Positions 19,548 through 29,835 of a stretch of 64,000 nucleotides of DNA are shown here, piece by piece; the stretch's first letter is position 1; each line of letters begins with the position of its first letter. Origin of the DNA: Niallia nealsonii (GTDB taxonomy: Bacteria > Bacillota > Bacilli > Bacillales > Cytobacillaceae). The notes below the pieces were generated by a model, which worked only from the letters and a program-made list of their open reading frames with translations, did no database searches and had not been told where the DNA came from. The DNA lies in NCBI RefSeq assembly GCF_002835805.1, contig NZ_PISE01000020.1, forward strand, positions 1 through 64,000. The letters run 5' to 3'. Made by a program: the position numbers and the translations under genes.

Positions 19548-19561
19548 TCGTATATAACAAA

Positions 19562-19591
19562 GAGGCGGAGAGCAATTGCTTTCCGCCTTTT
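19562..19591 (+). terminator. Terminator after malP
   Basis: AGGCGGAGAGC and GCTTTCCGCCT form a stem (with one G-U pair) followed by TTTTT. It separates malP from malA, so malA probably has its own promoter. Confidence 0.8.
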
Positions 19592-19598
19592 TGCCTAT

Positions 19599-19823
19599 GG
19601 CTGTTTTCGTAAGGTTTGTTGCTTTTTGACATGAAACGAAGTTTAACATCCTGAGTTGATTGGAGCGGAGGACACTTGACTCCTGCGGGAAGTGAGGGAA
19701 GTGGGAGACCCCACAGGCAAAGCCGAGGAGGCTCCCATTCCTCCCCGCGGAAAGCAAGTGTCTGTAGCGGAAATCAACGGGCTTCATTCATAAGCAAAAA
19801 CAACAATCTTTGAGAAAAGAGCC
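19599..19823. mobile_element. MITE-like palindromic repeat, copy 1
   Basis: A non-coding element of about 225 bp with terminal inverted repeats (GGCTGTTTTCGTAA at the left and AACAATCTTTGAGAAAAGAGCC at the right). A GC-rich palindromic core contains CTCCTGCGGGAAGTGAGGGA, GAGACCCC and CCGCGGAAAGCAAGTG. Related copies lie at 21451, 33089, 37123, 46036 and 46262. It contains no gene. Confidence 0.7.
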
Positions 19824-19865
19824 TTGCCTATAGATTTCTTTAAGAATCGAAAGAAAATGCTGCCT

Positions 19866-19910
19866 GGGAAAAATCTTATGCTATGTGAAAAAGAACAAAA
19901 ACTGCGATTA
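19866..19910 (+). promoter_or_regulatory. Shared 45-nt element upstream of malA (copy 2)
   Basis: Gapless match (36 of 45) to 17789-17833 upstream of malP. A weak cre-like sequence (GGCAAACGCTTCCA, three mismatches) follows at 19912-19925. Confidence 0.5.
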
Positions 19911-19911
19911 G

Positions 19912-21351
<1,440 letters not shown>

Positions 21352-21450
21352 AAGACTTCTATTCCAATTGATAGGGTCGCCTGAAAAACTTACTATTTTT
21401 TATATTTGCAGGCAATGGAAATAAACATTAAAGAAAACCATCTATTGTTT

Positions 21451-21575
21451 GAGGAGGTGTCCATTCGACTCCTGGGGGATTAGCGAGACAGGCGAGACCC
21501 TGCAGGAGCAAAGCGACGAAGCGGCTCGGCGCTCGCCCCCCGGAAAGCGAATGGTAAGCCTCCGAAAATTGACTA
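21451..21575. mobile_element. MITE-like palindromic repeat, copy 2
   Basis: The GC-rich palindromic core carries CGACTCCTGGGGGATTAGCG, AGACCCTGCAGGAGC and CGGAAAGCGAATGG. Its right flank (to about 21640) resembles the remnant at 31800-31945 rather than copy 1, so at least two end types exist. It lies between malA and the regulator gene. Confidence 0.6.
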
Positions 21576-21756
21576 TTTTATTCATCAAAAGCCATCTTTC
21601 AAATAGTCCTATCCATTAATTTAGCTTTTTCAGTACCTTCAAATTCATATAGTAGAATCTAACTTCTCATCTTTAGATGGATGTATGTATATTTACTTTT
21701 TCCTCCTTCCATTTTTATATTAAAATAAAGAAATAGACATTGGGGAGGAAAAAGAT

Positions 21757-22515
21757 GTGAAGTTAGAAGAGTTAATTAATAAAAACTACAATCAATTTCA
21801 TGAAAATGACTTTCATATTTTAAAATACATATTAAATAACCGCAGTACTTGCTATAAGCTCAATATAAATGACCTAGCAAAAAAATGTAATGTTTCACGC
21901 TCCTCTGTTCTGCGCTTAGCACAAAAGTTAAATTTTAGCGGCTATAGTGAATTCCGTGTTTTCCTAAAATGGGAGGATGAAGAGGAAGAAGTAAATCAAA
22001 GCTATATAGGCACACTATCCAATGATTTAGAAGCCACGTTAAAACATTTGCAGGATAAAAATTTTAATGAAATGTGCGAGTTGATTGATCGTTCAGAAAG
22101 AATCTTTGTCTACGGCACTGGATCTGCCCAATTAAATGCGGCTCATGAACTGCAAAGAGCCTTTATTGTGCAGCATCGCTATTTAACGATTATTCACGAT
22201 GAAACAAAATTCGAAGTTATTCTTCCTGATCTGAAACCTAATGATTTACTGATCATCATTTCTTTATCTGGAGATACTCCTACATTAGTGCCAAAAACAC
22301 AAAAACTTGTGGCAAAAGGAGTTCCATTTATATCGATTACTAATATGAAAAATAATACATTAGCACAAATGACTCCATATAATTTATATGCCACTACTAC
22401 TTCCGTACCTACAAGCAGTGGAGTAGATTATACTTCCTTGGCTTCTTTTTTTATTGTAGGAGAAGTATTGGCTAGTCAGTATTTAGAATATAAGGAGCGT
22501 AAAAGAAAGGAATAA
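21757..22515 (+). CDS. RpiR-family transcriptional regulator of the mal genes
   Basis: A 252-aa regulator with an N-terminal HTH (residues about 15-65; NDLAKKCNVSRSSVLRLAQK) and a C-terminal SIS sugar-phosphate-binding domain with VYGTGSAQLNAAHELQRAF and IISLSGDTPTLVPKTQ. Bacillus subtilis GlvR, of the same family and length, activates malA-glvR-malP. Here the gene follows malA with the order malP-malA-regulator. The likely inducer is maltose-6'-phosphate (inference). The start is GTG, with TGGGGAGG about eight bases upstream. It has no neighbour other than the mal genes that it could obviously serve. Confidence 0.9.
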   Translation: MKLEELINKNYNQFHENDFHILKYILNNRSTCYKLNINDLAKKCNVSRSSVLRLAQKLNFSGYSEFRVFLKWEDEEEEVNQSYIGTLSNDLEATLKHLQDKNFNEMCELIDRSERIFVYGTGSAQLNAAHELQRAFIVQHRYLTIIHDETKFEVILPDLKPNDLLIIISLSGDTPTLVPKTQKLVAKGVPFISITNMKNNTLAQMTPYNLYATTTSVPTSSGVDYTSLASFFIVGEVLASQYLEYKERKRKE

Positions 22516-22608
22516 CGAGGTTCCGCTAGCTAAAGCAAGGATACAAATAGCCTTTTACATATACAGGGGATTACTTTATTAAATAGGCAAAATAATAAAG
22601 TGAAACTT

Positions 22609-22643
22609 CAATCAGTGGGGGTTTTCTCCATCCCCACTGATTG
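22609..22643. terminator. Strong hairpin between regulator and MFS genes
   Basis: CAATCAGTGGGGG and its complement CCCCACTGATTG form a long GC-rich hairpin with a short loop, without a clear U-tract on either strand. It may be a terminator, or the end of the structured remnant that follows to about 22800. Confidence 0.55.
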
Positions 22644-22800
22644 TTAGTTGAACCAATCGGGTCTTTACGGACTAGTTTCTACCCACCTAGATTTCTCGTT
22701 TCTTCTCATCCTCTTGAGGTGAGGGTTTTACTGCCCGTTAATACCGGATAAATTTAGATAACGTGAAGTTTCGCAGACTTTGTTAATACCTGCTATGAGG
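22644..22800. other. GC-rich structured remnant, possibly the end of an IS200/IS605-type element
   Basis: This stretch contains several short inverted repeats (for example CTCATCCTCTTGAGGTGAG) and no reading frame. A hairpin plus compact structured DNA next to a TTCAA string recalls the right ends of IS200/IS605-type elements, where a TnpB guide RNA would be encoded. No transposase or tnpB remnant is visible, so this is only a suggestion. Confidence 0.3.
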
Positions 22801-22901
22801 AAAAGACAAATCATGATAACCACCTGTCAGAGTTCAAACAAATAGCCATGCATCAATCCAGAATTAGATCGATGCATGGACGTCTTTTTCTCTTGTTTCA
22901 A

Positions 22902-24215
22902 TTAGGCATCAATTGGTTTTACCTTGCCTAACAAGAATAAATAGTTGAATATTCCTAAAACAATCAACCCTGCGGAGAATAAAAGGGCAGGAACAAAAGA
23001 ACCTGTAGCTCCTACGATAAATCCTGTAATAATTGGTCCTACCACTCCACCCATGTTAGAGACAGTATTTTGCATACCTGCTACAACAGAAGTCATATTT
23101 TTAGGTGCCACATCAGAAGGAAGCGCCCAGACTTGTGAAGCAGCAACCGTTGTTCCTGATTTAGCTACACATAATAATATAACAGCTAAAACAGCTGACT
23201 CTGCGAATGCGGCAAAACCAATGCAAGAAGCCATTAATAATCCAATAATTAAAAATAGCTTTCTAGTTGCTGTCAACGAGAGTTTGCCACTAGAGACAAC
23301 TTTATCAGATGACCACCCTGCAATCACTTCCACTACCATTGCAACGAGAAGTGGCAAGGATGCAATAAAGCCCATTTCGATTAGGTTCATCCCTCTTTCT
23401 TGAACTAAATAGGTCGGCAGCCATGTAATAAAGAAATAAGAATTATAATTAATAAAGAAAAATCCTAAACACATTGCCCAAATATTACGATATTTTAGAA
23501 GTTGGTACCATTTCATAGGCTGAACATTGGTAAGGCCATCTTTTCTTGTTTGACCTGAGCGAATATAGTGAAGCTCTTCCTTGTTTACTCCTTTATGATC
23601 TTCTGGATTGTCTCTATAAAATAAAAACCACACAATGCCCCAGGCTACCCCTAATAATCCAATAATAGCAAATGTCCATTTCCATCCAAATGCTGCCATC
23701 AACCAGACAATCAGCGGCATCGCAATAGCTCCTCCAAATTTGGAACCGCTGTCAAAAATACTTGAAACAGTTGCTCTTTCTTTATCTGGGAACCATTTAG
23801 AAGCTATCCCTGCATTACTTGGATAAGCTGCTGCTTCCCCTACTCCTAATGCTACACGAAAACCTAATAATGACTTGAATCCAGTTGCCAGCCCTGTAAC
23901 TGCTGTGGCCAATGACCACCAGAGAACCGCAATTCCCAAAGCCTTCTTCTGGCCAAATTTATCTGCAAACCATCCTGCAGGTATTTGCAATAATGCATAG
24001 GACCAGAAGAAACCGGACATTATAATCCCCATTTGTCCTGCCGATAAGTTAAACTCTTTTGTTATAAAGGGAGCAGCGGCAGAAAGCACTGTACGATCAA
24101 TATAATTTATGGCGATTGCTAACCACATCAAAAAGACAACTACCCAACGCACTTTCGATCTTTTTCGTACTGGTTTTATTTCTCCATTAATAGCTACCTG
24201 TTTATTTTCTATCAT
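22902..24215 (-). CDS. MFS transporter, anion:cation symporter family (acid-sugar permease)
   Basis: A 437-aa, 12-segment permease of the GudP/DgoT/LgoT-like ACS family. It shows VFLMWLAIAINYIDRTVLS at the first membrane segment, GMIMSGFFWSYA-type spacing (GIIMSGFFWSYALLQIPAG) and RVALGVGEAAAYPSNAG. These carriers bring in hexuronates, aldonates and aldarates by proton symport. It is the last gene of the acid-sugar operon, so its substrate is probably the compound degraded by the upstream enzymes. AGGTGA precedes the start. Confidence 0.88.
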   Translation of the reverse strand: MIENKQVAINGEIKPVRKRSKVRWVVVFLMWLAIAINYIDRTVLSAAAPFITKEFNLSAGQMGIIMSGFFWSYALLQIPAGWFADKFGQKKALGIAVLWWSLATAVTGLATGFKSLLGFRVALGVGEAAAYPSNAGIASKWFPDKERATVSSIFDSGSKFGGAIAMPLIVWLMAAFGWKWTFAIIGLLGVAWGIVWFLFYRDNPEDHKGVNKEELHYIRSGQTRKDGLTNVQPMKWYQLLKYRNIWAMCLGFFFINYNSYFFITWLPTYLVQERGMNLIEMGFIASLPLLVAMVVEVIAGWSSDKVVSSGKLSLTATRKLFLIIGLLMASCIGFAAFAESAVLAVILLCVAKSGTTVAASQVWALPSDVAPKNMTSVVAGMQNTVSNMGGVVGPIITGFIVGATGSFVPALLFSAGLIVLGIFNYLFLLGKVKPIDA

Positions 24216-24281
24216 GTATTATTCACCTAATTTCTTTCATTATAGTTTAAGCAGTTTTTTTCATACTCAAAAATAGGCCTT

Positions 24282-25229
24282 TTAGCATTTAATAACATGA
24301 TTCGGTGTCTTGTTATTTATTAAAACATCGACAATATTCTCTACACACACCATTCCTAGAGTGTTAATAGCGCCACTTGTATATCCAGCTATATGTGGTA
24401 GTGCAATAAAATTCGAAAGTTCAAATAATTTATGTTCGTATGCGGGTTCATTTTCAAAAACATCTAATGCAGCTCCTGCAATATCATTATTTTTCAAGGC
24501 AGTATATAAAGCATCTTCTGACACAATACCTCCCCGTGAAGCGTTTACAAGAAAAGCCTCTTTTTTCATGTTCGATAATTCTTTTTCATCTATTAAATTT
24601 CTTGTTTGCTCCGTTAACGGCATATGTAGTGTAATAAAGTCGCTAAGCTTTAATAGATCCTCTAATTCTACATATTCAATTCCATACTCTTGTGCAAAGG
24701 CATCATTTGGATAAGGATCATAAGCGACTATTTGCATATCAAATCCTTTTGCTCTTCTTGCCACTTCTCTTCCTATCATTCCAAGGCCTACAATGCCTAG
24801 TGTCTTTCCATATACATCGGAACCAAAGATTCTTGGCCACTCCCCTTTTTTTGTCCGTTCATTCGATTCTGGGATTTTCCTCGCCAAAGAAAGCATTAGG
24901 GCAAAGGCGAAATCTGCTACTGCATGCTTATTAGCATTAGGAACATTTGTTACAATAACCCCTCTATCTTGTGCAGCTTTTACATCAATATTATCTACAC
25001 CCACACCATGCTTGCATACAATCTTTAAATCTGGCAAACTATCTAATACTTTTGCGCTGATTGTATTAAACGCAACAATCGCAGCATCTACCCCTTGCAT
25101 ATGTTGAATAAAGTCTTCTTCCGTTATATCTGCTGGCAAGTATTCAAATTCTATTTGGTGCTTTTTCAGAATTTCTATTGGTTCGTTTGAGTATTTAGCA
25201 AACGAAGGTGAAGTAGAAACGACTTTCAT
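24282..25229 (-). CDS. D-2-hydroxyacid dehydrogenase (phosphoglycerate dehydrogenase-like)
   Basis: A 315-aa NAD-dependent dehydrogenase. It shows VCKHGVGVDNIDVKAAQDRG, the nucleotide-binding loop LGIVGLGMIGREVARRAKGF, the catalytic Arg in NASRGGIVSEDAL, and Glu and His in ENEPAYEH and LPHIAGYT. It lacks the C-terminal ACT domain of SerA, so a catabolic 2-hydroxyacid such as an aldonate derivative is more likely than 3-phosphoglycerate. The start ATG is placed seven bases after AAGGAG; longer in-frame starts lack spacing. It lies between pdxA2 and the transporter. Confidence 0.87.
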   Translation of the reverse strand: MKVVSTSPSFAKYSNEPIEILKKHQIEFEYLPADITEEDFIQHMQGVDAAIVAFNTISAKVLDSLPDLKIVCKHGVGVDNIDVKAAQDRGVIVTNVPNANKHAVADFAFALMLSLARKIPESNERTKKGEWPRIFGSDVYGKTLGIVGLGMIGREVARRAKGFDMQIVAYDPYPNDAFAQEYGIEYVELEDLLKLSDFITLHMPLTEQTRNLIDEKELSNMKKEAFLVNASRGGIVSEDALYTALKNNDIAGAALDVFENEPAYEHKLFELSNFIALPHIAGYTSGAINTLGMVCVENIVDVLINNKTPNHVIKC

Positions 25230-25330
25230 CTTCATTCTCCTTTTCCACATTATTAGTAATAAACAATATAAATGAATTTAGTAGTGCAGGGAAAGAGTAA
25301 AATCATTTCTTTCTTCCCCTTTTCTCCTGC

Positions 25331-26338
25331 TTAATTATTCTTGACTTCCTTTGGCGCAAGTTCAGTGGCAGATATTAAAGCGGCAACCATACTTCTTTCA
25401 TCAGCAATGCCTTTGCCAGCAATATCAAAGGCGGTTCCGTGGTCAACTGACGTTCGGATAATTCCACCATTTAATCCTACTGTAATATTCACTCCTTCTT
25501 CTAAACCTAATACTTTTATAGGCACATGTCCTTGGTCATGATAACAAGCAACAACTATATCGAAATCTCCTCTTACTGCACGAAAAAACACAGTATCTGC
25601 AGGGTGTGGACCTGTTACATTGATGCCTTGATCCACCGCTTTTTCAATAGCAGGCTGCAACTTTTCTTCTTCTTCTCCCATTCCAAATAAACCGTTTTCT
25701 CCTGCATGCGGATTTATCCCGCATACTGCTATTCTTGGATTGGCATAACCAGCATTGCTGAGTGTTAGATGCGCTAATTCTATTACCTTATAAGTTCTTT
25801 CAGGGTTTATTAAATCAATAGCTTTTCTAAGGCCCACATGTGTAGTTAAATGTATTACCTTCAGTTTTGGAGAAGATAACATCATAGAATAATCTTTGGT
25901 TTCTGTTAGTTCTGCCAAAATCTCCGTATGACCTGGATATTTATACCCACCTTTATGCAAAGCCTCTTTATTTAATGGAGCAGTACAAATGGCATCAATT
26001 TCTTTTTCTTTTGCTAAATGAACCGCTTTTTCCAAAAATTTAAAAGCTGCTGCACCAGCTTTTGCAGAAACCTTGCCAAATTCAACTTCTGCATCTAATA
26101 AGCCTAAATCAACCAGATCAATGATACCGTGTTGAAAAGATGCTTCTTTAACAGAATTAATTTTATTCAGTATAAAAGATTCTTCTAATATATTCATTGC
26201 GCGCTCTATTATAAAAGAATCGCCAATCACTACTGGTCTACACATTTTATATATTTCGGGCTTTGATAAGGCCTTTAGGATAATTTCTGGTCCTACACCA
26301 GCTGCATCTCCCATTGTAATCCCTATAACTGGCTTCAT
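25331..26338 (-). CDS. pdxA2: PdxA2-type 4-phospho-D-threonate (erythronate) dehydrogenase
   Basis: A 335-aa metal-dependent dehydrogenase of the PdxA family. It shows ITMGDAAGVGPEIILKAL at the N-terminus and the three metal-binding His segments LTTHVGLRKAID, YHDQGHVPIKVLG and RTSVDHGTAFDIAG. The neighbour is a DUF1537 kinase gene; this pairing is characteristic of PdxA2, which oxidises and decarboxylates 4-phospho-D-threonate or -erythronate to dihydroxyacetone phosphate, rather than of vitamin B6 PdxA. AGGGGAAG precedes the ATG. Confidence 0.87.
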   Translation of the reverse strand: MKPVIGITMGDAAGVGPEIILKALSKPEIYKMCRPVVIGDSFIIERAMNILEESFILNKINSVKEASFQHGIIDLVDLGLLDAEVEFGKVSAKAGAAAFKFLEKAVHLAKEKEIDAICTAPLNKEALHKGGYKYPGHTEILAELTETKDYSMMLSSPKLKVIHLTTHVGLRKAIDLINPERTYKVIELAHLTLSNAGYANPRIAVCGINPHAGENGLFGMGEEEEKLQPAIEKAVDQGINVTGPHPADTVFFRAVRGDFDIVVACYHDQGHVPIKVLGLEEGVNITVGLNGGIIRTSVDHGTAFDIAGKGIADERSMVAALISATELAPKEVKNN

Positions 26339-26389
26339 TTTAATCTTCCCCTCGATTTATTGCCTCTAATAGACTTGAGGTATTCGTTT

Positions 26390-27694
26390 TCATTTCTCTA
26401 CAATCAATTGTTGTGGAATTTTCCCATTTAATCTATTTAAAGCGTTAATCATCGTATATTCACTTCCGAAATTTCCAGCTTTTGTGACTGCTATTATGTC
26501 ACTGTCGTCTAGTTTTCCAATAGGAATTCCAGCTTCTACTTCATCTATTAAATGAAAATACTTAATGGCAAGCTGCTCCAATACTTGCTGTGCTGTATCT
26601 CCTCCTGTAAGGAAAAGACGCTTCACTTTACATTCCTTTATTATATGGACCGCTATTTCACCGATTGTTTGAGAAATAAGATTGCTAATTTCTACGATGG
26701 CCAACCCTTTTGATTTGCCTATCTTTTGTGTTTCCTCCACTAAATCAGAGGAAAATAAAACGACATTCTTCTTTTTTCTCACAGCTGCGATTGCTCGATT
26801 TTTTACTCCCCTGATTTCATCTTCTGCATTCTTTTCTCCTAAAAACAAGTTAACAGAGTTAAATTCAATTCCCTCTATCATTGGATCTTTTAGTAAATGG
26901 CTTAATTGCTTGCGGCCAATCTTGCTGACACTTCCCACTACAAATAATGCTGGGAATTTATGTTGAGGCAATAAAACATGATGATATGCTTCTACTTGTA
27001 AACCAAACATTTTTGGAATATGAGAGATTAAGCCTGATGAACCGCACCAGATAATTTTATCCTCCAGCAAATGTAAAGCTTCGACTAAAAGGTCAAAATC
27101 TTGCTCCTCTACGGAATCAACAGTAATATACTTAATCCCTTGTCGTTTATACTTGCGAAGAGTTTCACAAATTACATTGGTTCCATGAAGCAATATATCT
27201 CTATTTATATGCCCTACGTTTTTATTTGACTGCTTCTCTATTAATAAGGAAATATTTGATTCTTCTACAGGTGTTTTAGGATCTTTTGCTACTTCGGTTT
27301 CATGAAGTAATCTTCCATTTAAATAATGCATCCCCTCTAAAACTTTCCTGTCATTTTGAGGATATCCTGGTGCAATGATGATAAAGTCAGGCAGCAAAGC
27401 ATCATATAGAGCATTCATTTCTGCTCCTATATTTCCACGCATGGTGCTGTCGATTTTTTTATAAATCACATCAAAATCCCCATCTACTAGCAGAGATGAA
27501 AGATGATGCACCTTTTTATAAGCGTCTTCTTTAGATAAAGAACGACTATCCGTATTAAAAATAACTGTTTCTTCCCCAATAAATTTTTTTTCGTTATTTT
27601 CAACAGAAACCGCCACTTTTAATCCATATTTAATTAGTTGGGCTCCACAATCACTAGCACCTGTTAAATCATCAGAAATCACTGCTAACTTCAT
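26390..27694 (-). CDS. Four-carbon acid sugar kinase (DUF1537 family, DtnK-like)
   Basis: A 434-aa two-domain kinase. The N-terminal substrate domain begins LAVISDDLTGASDCGAQL and includes IYKKIDSTMRGNIGAE. The C-terminal nucleotide-binding domain has FLTGGDTAQQVLEQLAI and SDIIAVTKAGNFGSE. DUF1537 enzymes phosphorylate D-threonate, D-erythronate or 3-oxo-tetronates at C4. With PdxA2 downstream, D-threonate-like catabolism to dihydroxyacetone phosphate is the simplest reading. The extra lyase, alcohol dehydrogenase and hydroxyacid dehydrogenase genes point to a longer or different pathway. AAAGGTG precedes the start. Confidence 0.88.
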   Translation of the reverse strand: MKLAVISDDLTGASDCGAQLIKYGLKVAVSVENNEKKFIGEETVIFNTDSRSLSKEDAYKKVHHLSSLLVDGDFDVIYKKIDSTMRGNIGAEMNALYDALLPDFIIIAPGYPQNDRKVLEGMHYLNGRLLHETEVAKDPKTPVEESNISLLIEKQSNKNVGHINRDILLHGTNVICETLRKYKRQGIKYITVDSVEEQDFDLLVEALHLLEDKIIWCGSSGLISHIPKMFGLQVEAYHHVLLPQHKFPALFVVGSVSKIGRKQLSHLLKDPMIEGIEFNSVNLFLGEKNAEDEIRGVKNRAIAAVRKKKNVVLFSSDLVEETQKIGKSKGLAIVEISNLISQTIGEIAVHIIKECKVKRLFLTGGDTAQQVLEQLAIKYFHLIDEVEAGIPIGKLDDSDIIAVTKAGNFGSEYTMINALNRLNGKIPQQLIVEK

Positions 27695-27711
27695 GTCTTC
27701 AACACCTTTTT

Positions 27712-28878
27712 CTAACTGAGTAACTTTCGATATATTGTTTCCATTTCACTAATGCTTACTTCTTTTGGATTATTATTTAAAAGTCTTGTTACTTGAGATG
27801 CAGATACGGCTAATTCAGCAATATCTTGATCTTTTACACCATATGCTTCTAAGTTTTGTGGGATTTCTAATGTTTTTGTCCATTCAGAAATTTTATCAAT
27901 TACTTTTTTTGCCTTTTCTTCATCAGATAGTTCACGTACTTCGAGGCCCATTGGTTCTGCGACTAAAGCTAATCTTTCTGTACAAGCATCTAAATTAAAT
28001 TCCATAACATGCGGCAGCAGCATAGAGTTTGCTACACCATGGGGAATTTTAAATTTGCCGCCAAGAGGATACGCTAAGGCATGTACCGCAGCAGTCCCAG
28101 CACTTGTTAATGCCATTCCTCCGTACATCGATCCTATCAACATCTTCTCTCTTGCTTCCACAGATGAACCATTCTCATATGCTTCTACAATACTAGAAGA
28201 GATTAAACGAATAGACTCTAATGCAAACATATCGCTCAATGGATTGGCTTTATTGGAAATAAAAGATTCTAAAGAATGTGTAAATGCGTCCATGCCAGTT
28301 GCTGCAGTGATTGGTTTTGGCAAGCCTACAGTAAGAAGCGGATCTAATAGAACGATTGCAGGCAATAAATATCTGCTCACTATGCCAACCTTCAGTTCTT
28401 CTTCCGGGATTGTTACAATAGCATTTGGCGTTACTTCAGCACCTGTTCCAGATGTAGTAGGAATTAATATGGTTGGCACTCCAGCCTTTTCTACCATATT
28501 TGTTCCCAACAGGTCACGGACTTCTTTATCATTTGTCATTAACACGGAAAGAATTTTAGTAGTATCTAATACACTGCCGCCGCCAATTCCGATTAACACA
28601 TCATATTGTGTTTCTGATGTTTTTTGAAACACTTCTTCAATATTTTCAACAGTTGGTTCTGGTAAGATATCCAAATTCACCGTCACATGGATTTCTTTTT
28701 GTTCCAGCTGATTTTTAATTGTTTCAACAAATCCTAATTCGCTAATAGAAGGTTGAGAGATAATTAGAGCGGACTTCACTTCTTGTCCAATTACATATAA
28801 ATGATCAGTAAGTTTTTGTATAGAATCTTTTCCTGCGATAATTTGTCCTGCTGTTTGAAAGCTATATACATTTTGCAT
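27712..28878 (-). CDS. Iron-containing alcohol dehydrogenase (group III)
   Basis: A 388-aa metal-dependent dehydrogenase. It shows GIGGGSVLDTTKILSVL for NAD binding near residue 100, PTTSGTGAEVTPNAIV, and the metal ligands in GMDAFTHSLESFIS (Asp, His) and AAVHALAYPLGGKFKIPHG (His, His). Family members reduce aldehydes such as lactaldehyde, succinate semialdehyde or 3-hydroxypropionaldehyde, or act on sugar-derived hydroxyacids. In this operon it sits between the DapA-like lyase and the kinase and may handle an aldehyde released by the lyase (inference). The second of two close ATG codons is better spaced from AGGAGG. Confidence 0.88.
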   Translation of the reverse strand: MQNVYSFQTAGQIIAGKDSIQKLTDHLYVIGQEVKSALIISQPSISELGFVETIKNQLEQKEIHVTVNLDILPEPTVENIEEVFQKTSETQYDVLIGIGGGSVLDTTKILSVLMTNDKEVRDLLGTNMVEKAGVPTILIPTTSGTGAEVTPNAIVTIPEEELKVGIVSRYLLPAIVLLDPLLTVGLPKPITAATGMDAFTHSLESFISNKANPLSDMFALESIRLISSSIVEAYENGSSVEAREKMLIGSMYGGMALTSAGTAAVHALAYPLGGKFKIPHGVANSMLLPHVMEFNLDACTERLALVAEPMGLEVRELSDEEKAKKVIDKISEWTKTLEIPQNLEAYGVKDQDIAELAVSASQVTRLLNNNPKEVSISEMETIYRKLLS

Positions 28879-28906
28879 ATTCATTTCCTCCTAGCCTATT
28901 AAGCTA

Positions 28907-29794
28907 TTAAATATGTAATTTTTTATAATCTAAAACCATTTTTTTCACTATTTCTAGACCTTCTCCTGCCAATTCCTTAACTGGTAGTTTAGGAGGGCCC
29001 ACATCTATTCCTGAGAGAACCACTGCTTTTTTTAAAGCAGATGGAAGTGTTCCATATTTAAACGTATCTCTTAATGGCTGCAAATGGCTTTGGGCTTTTT
29101 CTGCTTCTGCTAATTCTCCATTTTTCCAATGGTTATATATCGATACAACAGTATCTGGCAATAAATTAGCAGTTGCGGCTACCGCTCCTGCACCACCAGC
29201 TTTTAACGTTTCTAGTATTAAAGAATCTGTGCCTGCAAATACAGAGAAATCTTTTCCTTTTGTTTGTTCAATATATTGCTGAATATTGTCAAAATTGCCG
29301 CTGCTATCTTTAATACCTGCTATATTAGATACATCAGCAAGATCTTTTACTATTTCTGGCTCAATATTCATGCCTGTTCTTGCCGGAATATTATAAAGAA
29401 GTACTGGCAAAGATGTGGACTCTGCAATTCTTGTAAAATGCTCCTTTAACTCCTCTTGTGTAGGATTAATAAAGAATGGTGTAATGATGGATAATGCATC
29501 AGCACCCAATGATTCCATTATTTGCGACATTTCAATTGATTCTTCTGTACTATTGCCGCCAGTACCTATAATAACTGGCACTCTTCCATTTACTTCTTCG
29601 ATTATTGTTTTAGCAATCTTTATCTTGTCTTCCTTATTAAATAAATGAAATTCTCCATTGGTACCAAGTGCAAATATTCCATGTACTCCATTATCTATAA
29701 GATGATTTACAAATTGGCGTAAAACCTCTTCATTTACTGTTTGATTTTGATGTATAGGCGTTAATATTGCTGGAATAATTCCTTTGATTTCCAT
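28907..29794 (-). CDS. DapA-family 2-oxoacid lyase/aldolase or dehydratase
   Basis: A 295-aa class I aldolase-fold enzyme. It shows GIIPAILTPIHQN, GTNGEFHLF, the general-base Tyr with carboxylate-binding residues in LLYNIPARTGMN near residue 135 and the Schiff-base Lys in NIAGIKDSSGNFDN near 165. It is the first gene of a catabolic operon and no lysine-biosynthesis gene is nearby, so a sugar-acid aldolase or dehydratase (KDG aldolase type) is more likely than DapA. The start ATG follows AGGAGGGG; an 11-codon extension upstream is not supported. Confidence 0.85.
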   Translation of the reverse strand: MEIKGIIPAILTPIHQNQTVNEEVLRQFVNHLIDNGVHGIFALGTNGEFHLFNKEDKIKIAKTIIEEVNGRVPVIIGTGGNSTEESIEMSQIMESLGADALSIITPFFINPTQEELKEHFTRIAESTSLPVLLYNIPARTGMNIEPEIVKDLADVSNIAGIKDSSGNFDNIQQYIEQTKGKDFSVFAGTDSLILETLKAGGAGAVAATANLLPDTVVSIYNHWKNGELAEAEKAQSHLQPLRDTFKYGTLPSALKKAVVLSGIDVGPPKLPVKELAGEGLEIVKKMVLDYKKLHI

Positions 29795-29805
29795 TATACC
29801 CCTCC

Positions 29806-29826
29806 TGAATGTTTCTTTTTGAAACA
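29806..29826 (-). promoter_or_regulatory. 5'-leader hairpin before the lyase gene
   Basis: AATGTTTC and GAAACATT form a perfect 8-bp stem around an A-rich loop in the transcript leader, about 10 bases before the AGGAGG. It may stabilise the mRNA or bind a regulator. Confidence 0.4.
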
Positions 29827-29835
29827 TTAACTTTT

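Noticed and set aside
24282-25229. serA for serine synthesis
   Set aside because: No ACT domain and catabolic context; a general 2-hydroxyacid dehydrogenase is a safer call.
25331-26338. Vitamin B6 biosynthesis pdxA
   Set aside because: Adjacent DUF1537 kinase, permease and catabolic enzymes indicate the PdxA2 subgroup; no other B6 gene is nearby.
28907-29794. Lysine-pathway dapA
   Set aside because: Position as first gene of a catabolic, probably CcpA-controlled operon argues for another 2-oxoacid substrate, although motifs alone do not exclude it.
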